Part shown: piece after piece, positions 1-4,643 of the stretch
How positions within the stretch are numbered: the stretch's first letter is position 1
Layout: each line of letters starts with the position of its first letter
Origin: Candidatus Zixiibacteriota bacterium
GTDB lineage: Bacteria; Zixibacteria; MSB-5A5; GN15; PGXB01
Reading direction: 5' to 3'
Assembly (NCBI GenBank): GCA_024230695.1
Contig: JAAERC010000438.1
Location: 1 to 7,473 of the forward strand
DNA: 7,473 bases
Notes under the pieces: generated by a model
Told to the model about the DNA's origin: nothing
What the model saw: only the letters and a program-made list of their open reading frames with translations
Databases searched by the model: none
Made by a program: the position numbers and the translations under genes

Positions 1-53
1 CCGGGCGAGGCGGAGATGCCTTTTATAACAACTGTTTTTTTATCTTTTATCAT
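1..53 (-). CDS. ptsI: PTS enzyme I, N-terminal fragment (cut by window edge)
   Basis: Only the first 17 codons are present, starting at the ATG read from 53 down to 51 and running off the left edge. The visible peptide ends in KGISASP, and the next two bases fit Gly. This is the conserved opening of phosphoenolpyruvate-protein phosphotransferase (enzyme I), which takes phosphate from PEP and passes it to His15 of HPr. It lies 55 bases downstream of the HPr gene on the same strand, the usual ptsH-ptsI order. The Shine-Dalgarno site is weak (an AAAGAA-like stretch just before the ATG). The catalytic histidine and PEP-binding domain lie outside the window. The identification rests on a short motif plus context. 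Confidence 0.82.
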   Translation of the reverse strand, partial: MIKDKKTVVIKGISASP

Positions 54-108
54 ATTCTTTTATTATAAACAGTAAGAGTCCAAATGATCCGAAAATAAAA
101 AATTACTT

Positions 109-384
109 TTATAAATATTTTAAATCGCCGAACCCCGAACCTACCAACTTTACTAAATCTGTTACAGCTTCTTTTTCGTCTTCACCATCTGCGAAGATAG
201 TCAGTTGCGCGCCCATCTCCGCGGCCAGCATCATCACACCCATTATTGATTTGCCATTAACTTTTAATCCATCTTTTTCGACGAATATCTCAGATACAAA
301 TTTTGAGGCATGGCTAACAAACATGGCCGCCGGGCGAGCATGCATGCCAAGTCTGTTTGTTATTGCAGTCGTTTCTTGTGTCAT
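109..384 (-). CDS. ptsH: Phosphocarrier protein HPr
   Basis: This 91-residue protein is of normal HPr length. HPr is a small cytoplasmic phosphocarrier that receives phosphate from enzyme I and hands it to EIIA domains. The active-site region NRLGMHARPAA places the catalytic histidine at residue 15 with the usual Arg17. The second hallmark, VNGKSIMGVMML (residues 42-53), places Ser46 in the motif phosphorylated by HPr kinase/phosphorylase in organisms that have it. Its ATG lies one base after the dprA stop (TAATATG), with no clear Shine-Dalgarno site, so it is probably translated by reinitiation after DprA. ptsI follows. No EII permease gene is visible, so sugar transport cannot be told from a purely regulatory role. 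Confidence 0.96.
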   Translation of the reverse strand: MTQETTAITNRLGMHARPAAMFVSHASKFVSEIFVEKDGLKVNGKSIMGVMMLAAEMGAQLTIFADGEDEKEAVTDLVKLVGSGFGDLKYL

Positions 385-385
385 A

Positions 386-1501
386 TTATGATAAGTCTAA
401 AATATATCTTTTTCCCGCCAATTCTTTTACAATCCCTTTTAATTCCAGTGCCAGAAGAATCGGCATTAAATCCGGCACCGTTCTGTTTATCTCTCGAGAC
501 AGAATATCTATATGTATGGGGTTTTCATCAAATAAATCAACAATCATTTTTTCAGATTTTGTTAATTCTAACTCGCTCTGTATTTTGTTGATCTTTAAAT
601 TTCCTTTGAGGCGGGGCAATTGTTCAAATATATCCTCAACTGAGGTCAAAAGCGCAGCGCCTTCTTTTAGAAGTTTATTTGTCCCTTTACAGGTTGCCGA
701 GCGGGGAGAGCCGGGAACAGCAAAAATCTCACGATTTTGCGCCAGGGCATGATTTGCTGTTGAAAGGGCTCCAGATTTTTCGGCCGCCTCGATAACAACA
801 ATACCCTGAGATAATCCCGATATAATTCTATTTCGTCTTGGGAAATTGGGGCCATTCGGGATTGTACCGGGTAAGAATTCTGAAAAAATAGCACCGGAAC
901 CAATTATTTCACCCGCAATTTTTCTGCCCTCGGGGGGATAGATTATATCAAGTGATGAGCCAAAAACCGCAAGCGTTCTACCACCGGCTTTAATACATCC
1001 TCTATGAGCGCAGGTGTCAATTCCCCTGGCCATTCCGGAGACAACCGTTATTCCATTTTCGGCCAAAGCAACCGCCGTGTTTTCCGCAAAAATACGACCA
1101 TTTTCAGATGCTGATCTTGAACCAACAATTGCAATTGCGTTGTGATCCGCTTCGGTGTATATCCCTTTATAAAAAAGGTGTACTGGCGGGTCAGGAATAT
1201 GTTTTAATGCTTCAGGATAATTGGGATCTGAATATAGGAAGTAGTTCCAATCTAATTTTTCAATCCGATCGGCTATTTCCTCGGCCTTTTTACGATTCTG
1301 ATTGTCCTTTACTTGAGAGGCAACTTTGCGACTGATGCCCCGTATATCTGCCAAGAGGCCAACCGGGCTATTTAAAACTTTTTCAGCCGAACCAATTGTT
1401 GCTATTAACTGATGAAGACGTTTTATACCGACTCCATCAATTTGACCAAGAACAATTAAATCAATTAGCAGTTCTTTTCTATTTTTGTCTGTCAAGCTCA
1501 T
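386..1501 (-). CDS. dprA: DNA-processing protein DprA (DNA protecting protein)
   Basis: This 371-residue protein has the full DprA layout. A helix-hairpin-helix/SAM-like N-terminus (about residues 15-65, with IDGVGIKRL and IRGISRKVA) is followed by a Rossmann-fold core (about 105-295) and a C-terminal winged-helix domain (about 313-370). Core motifs are VGSRSAS (126-132), SGMARGID (155-162), FPRRNRIISGLS (220-231), the SGALSTANHALAQNREIFAVPG stretch (243-264) and KGTNKLLKEGA (272-282). The family binds single-stranded DNA and loads RecA during natural transformation; it is also widespread in bacteria not known to be competent. The ATG lies 23 bases inside the end of obg, and there is no good Shine-Dalgarno site, which suggests translational coupling. 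No other competence gene is visible. Confidence 0.96.
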   Translation of the reverse strand: MSLTDKNRKELLIDLIVLGQIDGVGIKRLHQLIATIGSAEKVLNSPVGLLADIRGISRKVASQVKDNQNRKKAEEIADRIEKLDWNYFLYSDPNYPEALKHIPDPPVHLFYKGIYTEADHNAIAIVGSRSASENGRIFAENTAVALAENGITVVSGMARGIDTCAHRGCIKAGGRTLAVFGSSLDIIYPPEGRKIAGEIIGSGAIFSEFLPGTIPNGPNFPRRNRIISGLSQGIVVIEAAEKSGALSTANHALAQNREIFAVPGSPRSATCKGTNKLLKEGAALLTSVEDIFEQLPRLKGNLKINKIQSELELTKSEKMIVDLFDENPIHIDILSREINRTVPDLMPILLALELKGIVKELAGKRYILDLS

Positions 1502-2459
1502 ATTCGATTTGCTTCAATAGTTTGTCTTTCCCCGCCCTTGTAACACCTGAGAAAGTAATATAATCATCTTTTTGAGCTTTTAGTATCTTTTTTAGCTCAT
1601 TTTCATCAATCAGATCGATCTTATTTAATACTAATATATACGGACGTTTCGCCAGATGTTCATCAAAATTTGCCAGTTCGGATTTTAATAACTCAAAAGT
1701 CTCTTGTATTTTTCCATCAAAGATATCAATCAAATAAATTATTAACCGTGTCCGCTGGATATGTTTTAGAAACTGGATGCCAAGTCCTTTACCATGCGAA
1801 GCACCTTCAATTATACCCGGAATATCGGCCATCACAAAAGATTTAAAATCTCTCAGTCCGACAATCCCTAAATTTGGTATTAATGTTGTAAAAGGGTAAT
1901 CGGCTACTTTTGGACGAGCATCGGAAAGGACTGAAAGCATCGTCGATTTTCCGGCGTTTGGTAATCCAACCAGACCAACATCGGCAAGTAGTTTTAATTC
2001 GAGGGATAGCTTAAAAGACTGACCCTTGCGGCCATCTTCGGCTTGGCGGGGAGCCTGGTTAGTCGGTGATTTATAATGGTCATTGCCATGTCCCCCGCGA
2101 CCGCCTTTGGCGATCACTACTTCTTTGTTTTCCTCATCAAGATCGGCAATTATTTTTCCATCTTCGAGATTTTTGAAGATCGTTCCCTGAGGTACCTGGA
2201 CTATCACATGTTTGCCAGAGCGACCGGTTTTTAATGCTCCTCCACCGGGTCTGCCGCTTTCCGCTTTTACTTTTCTTTTGTATCGAAAATCAAGCAGACT
2301 TGACAGGTTGCTGTTGGCTTTGAAGATTACGTTTCCGCCCCGACCGCCATCGCCGCCATCGGGACCACCTTTGCTGATAAATTTTTCACGGCGAAATGAT
2401 ATGCAACCGGGGCCGCCGTTTCCGGCAACAACTTCTATCTCTGTGTAATCTATAAACAT
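1479..2459 (-). CDS. obg: Obg family GTPase (ribosome assembly / stress GTPase)
   Basis: This 326-residue protein starts with the glycine-rich Obg fold (residues 1-158; SFRREKF at 21-27 and GGPDGGDGGRGG at 31-42), followed by a GTPase domain. GTPase motifs are G1 GLPNAGKST (165-173), switch I FTT (190-192), G3 DIPG (212-215), G4 NKID (279-282) and a G5 element FSGV (303-306) where SA is more usual. Obg proteins act on late 50S ribosome assembly and respond to guanine nucleotides. The protein ends soon after the G domain, so it lacks the optional C-terminal OCT domain found in Bacillus Obg. The start is clear, as MFIDY is the family's standard N-terminus. Upstream lies a 76-base AT-rich gap after cdaA; downstream dprA overlaps by 23 bases. 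Confidence 0.97.
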   Translation of the reverse strand: MFIDYTEIEVVAGNGGPGCISFRREKFISKGGPDGGDGGRGGNVIFKANSNLSSLLDFRYKRKVKAESGRPGGGALKTGRSGKHVIVQVPQGTIFKNLEDGKIIADLDEENKEVVIAKGGRGGHGNDHYKSPTNQAPRQAEDGRKGQSFKLSLELKLLADVGLVGLPNAGKSTMLSVLSDARPKVADYPFTTLIPNLGIVGLRDFKSFVMADIPGIIEGASHGKGLGIQFLKHIQRTRLIIYLIDIFDGKIQETFELLKSELANFDEHLAKRPYILVLNKIDLIDENELKKILKAQKDDYITFSGVTRAGKDKLLKQIEYELDRQK

Positions 2460-2490
2460 ATTTATATCCGAATAATAATATTCATTAAGA

Positions 2491-2502
2491 AAACAATTGT
2501 TT
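2491..2502. promoter_or_regulatory. Perfect 12-bp palindrome upstream of obg
   Basis: AAACAATTGTTT is its own reverse complement. It lies in the 76-base cdaA-obg gap (2460-2535), 32 bases before the obg ATG. The gap is very AT-rich and holds a weak minus-strand promoter-like pair: TTGAAA overlapping the palindrome and TATTAT 19 bases beyond, a long spacer. It could be an operator for an internal obg promoter or chance in AT-rich DNA. Confidence 0.25.
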
Positions 2503-2535
2503 CAATAATAAAGTATCAATTAAAGATTGGGTCAA

Positions 2536-3297
2536 TCACTTTTTGATATAATCGGCGAGTCGTTGTTTGAAATCGTTACGGTCAATATCCTTTTCGAGCA
2601 TTCCATTAAAAGCAATAGATATCTGGCCTGTTTCTTCTGATACTACCACTGTGACCGCATCGGACACCTCAGAGATGCCAATTGCCGCTTTATGACGCAT
2701 TCCAAATAACCGTCGATAGCGGGGGATCTGGGTCAATGGAAGAGTACAGGCGGCGGCGGCGATTTTTTCGCCTTGGATTATTGCGGCACCATCATGAAGC
2801 GGGGTATAGGGAGTGAAGAGAGTAGTTAATATTTCGGTTGAGAGATTTGAATTAATTCCTTTTCCGGTTTCAATATAATTTTTTAAACCGGTTGTTTTTT
2901 CGATAACGATCAAGCCGCCATAACGAAGTTCTGATAATCTGTTTACCGCTTGAGATATTTCACCCAATGATTTCCATTCTTCGACCTTGGTGAGAGTTTG
3001 AAAAATACGAGAGTGTCCCATCTGAGCCAGCATCGAACGAAGTTCCGGCTGGAATACAATTACCAACACTATAAAACCGATTGTGGCCAGATTGGTGAAC
3101 AGCCATGATAATCCTTCGAGTTGAAACCAGAAAGCTATAAAGGCGACCAGAAAGATAAGGACCAGTCCGGTTACCATCTGTGCCGCGCGGGTTCCTTTCA
3201 TCAGAGCCAGCAGTTGATAAATGATAAACGATACGATTGCAATATCGAGCATATCAATCAAACGGAACGATAAGAATCCGATTTGGAACAGCTCCAT
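2536..3297 (-). CDS. cdaA: Membrane diadenylate cyclase CdaA (c-di-AMP synthase)
   Basis: This 253-residue protein is of normal length for CdaA. Three hydrophobic helices (about residues 12-31, 38-57 and 66-84) anchor it in the membrane, a coiled linker follows (about 85-115), and the DAC domain fills about 120-235. The cyclase condenses two ATP into cyclic di-AMP, a second messenger that controls potassium/osmolyte balance and cell-wall homeostasis. The catalytic DGA motif is present in LHDGAAII (167-174; DGA at 169-171). The ATP-binding RHR motif reads RHK (201-203, in FGMRHKAAIG), a conservative change. The start codon directly abuts the folP stop, with a good Shine-Dalgarno sequence inside folP. 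The frequent partner genes cdaR and glmM are not downstream; obg follows instead. Confidence 0.95.
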   Translation of the reverse strand: MELFQIGFLSFRLIDMLDIAIVSFIIYQLLALMKGTRAAQMVTGLVLIFLVAFIAFWFQLEGLSWLFTNLATIGFIVLVIVFQPELRSMLAQMGHSRIFQTLTKVEEWKSLGEISQAVNRLSELRYGGLIVIEKTTGLKNYIETGKGINSNLSTEILTTLFTPYTPLHDGAAIIQGEKIAAAACTLPLTQIPRYRRLFGMRHKAAIGISEVSDAVTVVVSEETGQISIAFNGMLEKDIDRNDFKQRLADYIKK

Positions 3298-4179
3298 TTA
3301 CACTGTCTCCTTTAAGGCCATAATTAGTTTCATCGCTTCAACCGTTTCTGAAATATCATGTACTCTTATTATATCGACACCATTTTGAATGCCTGTAATC
3401 GCCGAGGCGAGCGATCCGCCGATTCTTTTATCCGGATGATTTTTTTCACCGGTTACCAACCCGATAAATGATTTTCGTGAGGCGCCTAATAGAACCGGGC
3501 AACCGAATGTTTTGAACTGACCGATTTTGTTTATTATGGTCAGATTATCATTGAGGCGTTTACCAAAACCGATTCCGGGATCGAGGATTATTTTTTCGCG
3601 CGGGATACCATTGTTGAGACAAAAATGAATCCGTTCAGAGAAAAACTGCATTATTTCATTGACGCAATCAGTGTAAGTCGGTTCGACCTGCATCGTTTTT
3701 GGTATGCCGAGCATATGCATCAGTACCACTGGTGTTTTGTTTTCGGCGATGACTTCGGCCATTTTACTGTCGAAGCGCAGAGCAGAGATATCGTTGATTA
3801 TATCAGCGCCGGCTGAGATTGTCTGACTTGCGACTTCTGATTTTGTTGTGTCTATCGATATCGGGATATTGGAATGCTCCCGGATTTTTTTTATTATCGG
3901 GATAACTCTTTTTAGTTCTTCATCGACAGTTACCGGATCTGAACCGGGACGTGATGATTCCCCGCCAATATCGATTATGTCAACACCATCTTTGACCATC
4001 TTATGAGCAAAAGATAAAGCCTCTTTTGGACTTGCATGCTTGCCGCCATCGGAGAATGAGTCAGGTGTGACATTGAGAATACCCATAACAAGCGGCCGGT
4101 TTAGCTTTAGTACTCGCCGATTAGCCAGCTCGATTTTATCAACTCTTTTTATATCTTTTTCTGTAATCATATCCGCCAT
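3298..4179 (-). CDS. folP: Dihydropteroate synthase FolP
   Basis: FolP joins p-aminobenzoate to dihydropterin pyrophosphate in folate synthesis and is the sulfonamide target. From the chosen ATG it is 293 residues. Conserved motifs in order, numbered from that ATG, are MGILNVTPDSFSDGG (32-46), DIGGESSRPG (70-79), SIDTTK (108-113), NDISA (129-133), LMHMLGIPKTMQ (153-164), DPGIGFGK (200-207), GASRKSFIG (232-240) and RVHDI (272-276). A longer frame begins at a TTG (4194-4192), but nothing like a Shine-Dalgarno site precedes it and it falls inside a palindrome near the predicted transcription start. The ATG at 4179 has a GGGA a few bases upstream and is preferred; an ATG at 4170 is also possible. 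FolP next to cdaA is a recurring bacterial arrangement. It is the first gene of the operon. Confidence 0.96.
   Translation of the reverse strand: MADMITEKDIKRVDKIELANRRVLKLNRPLVMGILNVTPDSFSDGGKHASPKEALSFAHKMVKDGVDIIDIGGESSRPGSDPVTVDEELKRVIPIIKKIREHSNIPISIDTTKSEVASQTISAGADIINDISALRFDSKMAEVIAENKTPVVLMHMLGIPKTMQVEPTYTDCVNEIMQFFSERIHFCLNNGIPREKIILDPGIGFGKRLNDNLTIINKIGQFKTFGCPVLLGASRKSFIGLVTGEKNHPDKRIGGSLASAITGIQNGVDIIRVHDISETVEAMKLIMALKETV
3306..3313 (-). promoter_or_regulatory. Ribosome binding site of cdaA
   Basis: The minus strand reads AAAGGAGA here, inside the last codons of folP and 8 bases before the cdaA ATG. It is the clearest Shine-Dalgarno sequence in the leftward operon and supports the start that directly follows the folP stop codon. 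Confidence 0.65.
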
Positions 4180-4189
4180 TAATATCCCG

Positions 4190-4203
4190 GACAATTAATT
4201 GTC
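4190..4203. promoter_or_regulatory. Perfect 14-bp palindrome at the folP transcription start region
   Basis: GACAATTAATTGTC is a perfect inverted repeat. It lies 10 bases upstream of the preferred folP ATG and just downstream of the candidate -10 box, where a repressor site would block initiation. It shares the CAATT/AATTG half-site with the palindrome upstream of obg. No regulator gene in the window can be tied to it, and AT-rich palindromes can arise by chance. Confidence 0.35.
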
Positions 4204-4210
4204 TAACTTC

Positions 4211-4238
4211 AATATAGAATATTTTGAAGCTTCGGCAA
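4211..4238 (-). promoter_or_regulatory. Candidate sigma70-type promoter for the folP operon
   Basis: On the minus strand TTGCCG (4238-4233) and TATATT (4216-4211) are separated by 16 bases and resemble -35 and -10 boxes. Transcription would start near 4204, leaving a leader of about 25 bases before the folP ATG at 4179. The boxes are imperfect, and the sigma consensus of this organism is unknown. Confidence 0.4.
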
Positions 4239-4325
4239 CCGAAATATTTTTGGTTTGACGGATATGTTCAGAATGTCGTGTTCATTAAGCTGGTAATTCT
4301 AATAATTCCCTGTAAGCTAATCACC

Positions 4326-4349
4326 CCCATTTAATTATAGCCAAATGGG
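4326..4349. repeat. Inverted repeat, 7-bp perfect stem
   Basis: CCCATTT (4326-4332) and AAATGGG (4343-4349) form a perfect stem around a 10-base loop. A short T-rich stretch follows on the plus strand (TTCGTTTT), but no plus-strand gene lies upstream to terminate. It may be a protein binding site or part of an unannotated transcript. Confidence 0.35.
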
Positions 4350-4357
4350 TTCGTTTT

Positions 4358-4379
4358 GCCAAAACGGCCTTTTTGGCCG
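4358..4379. repeat. Two overlapping, mutually exclusive inverted repeats
   Basis: GCCAAAA (4358-4364) can pair with TTTTGGC (4371-4377), while CGGCC (4365-4369) can instead pair with GGCCG (4375-4379). The two stems share bases and cannot form together. It sits nine bases after the previous inverted repeat and is one of the few GC-containing islands in this AT-rich spacer. Confidence 0.35.
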
Positions 4380-4509
4380 ATAAATGTGTAGTAAAATTGT
4401 AATTTATGGTAATAGTATTATTAACATCATAACAAAGGTGTATGATACAAATTAACAGTAACGTGATATTTAAATTGTATTTGATACCCACCATAAATGA
4501 AGGTCACCC

Positions 4510-4553
4510 ATAAAATACAAGTCCGGGAAAGCCCTTGTTTTATAAGGTTTTTT
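4510..4553 (+). other. Bulged stem-loop overlapping a small hairpin with T6 tail
   Basis: The arm ATAAAATACAAG (4510-4521) pairs with CTTGTTTTAT (4534-4543) with a two-base bulge. The second arm also overlaps a smaller hairpin, CCTT (4533-4536) with AAGG (4544-4547), directly followed by six Ts (4548-4553). The layout recalls competing antiterminator and terminator stems. The terminator stem is only 4 bp, and the best promoter of the next gene lies downstream, so function is doubtful unless a transcript begins further left. Confidence 0.25.
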
Positions 4554-4606
4554 GGAGTATATTCATCTAAGTAATAACCCTAAGGGAGATTATTCGAGCA
4601 TATAGA

Positions 4607-4612
4607 TATAAT
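4607..4612 (+). promoter_or_regulatory. Candidate -10 box of the secreted propeller gene
   Basis: TATAAT is an exact match to the sigma70 -10 consensus, 31 bases before the start codon. No recognisable -35 box lies 16-18 bases upstream (4584-4589 is GGGAGA). The following ATATTTG also comes close to the TAnnTTTG element of Bacteroidota promoters but is one base off in spacing. Confidence 0.35.
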
Positions 4613-4633
4613 ATTTGTCTTTTAAGTCTACTC

Positions 4634-4640
4634 GGAGGAG
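4634..4640 (+). promoter_or_regulatory. Strong ribosome binding site
   Basis: GGAGGAG ends three bases before the ATG at 4644. It fixes the start of the secreted protein and is much stronger than most sites in the leftward operon. Confidence 0.75.
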
Positions 4641-4643
4641 ACT

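Larger units (their letters stand above)
4195..4643. other. Divergent intergenic region, no gene
   Basis: These 449 bases separate the leftward folP operon from the rightward propeller gene. No convincing coding sequence is present; the best small frame, ATG at 4497 with stop at 4574 (25 codons), has no Shine-Dalgarno site. The region is AT-rich and contains a likely folP promoter on the left, three inverted-repeat structures in the middle and right, and the -10 box and ribosome binding site of the rightward gene. It is long for such a compact locus, so a small RNA or regulatory binding sites could be hidden here. Confidence 0.7.

Noticed and set aside
62..67. TATAAT on the minus strand between ptsH and ptsI, considered as a ptsI promoter.
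   Set aside because: It ends only 8 bases before the ptsI ATG, leaving no room for a leader, and no -35 box is correctly placed.
310..3816. Plus-strand frames at 310-591, 357-752, 1108-1335, 2212-2448 and 3625-3816, and the minus-strand frame at 667-903.
   Set aside because: All are shadows of ptsH, dprA, obg or folP, whose own frames carry clear family motifs. None of the shadows has a recognisable domain.
4497..4574. A 25-codon plus-strand frame in the intergenic region.
   Set aside because: It has no Shine-Dalgarno site and no recognisable peptide pattern, and it overlaps the stem-loop at 4510-4553. It is probably chance.
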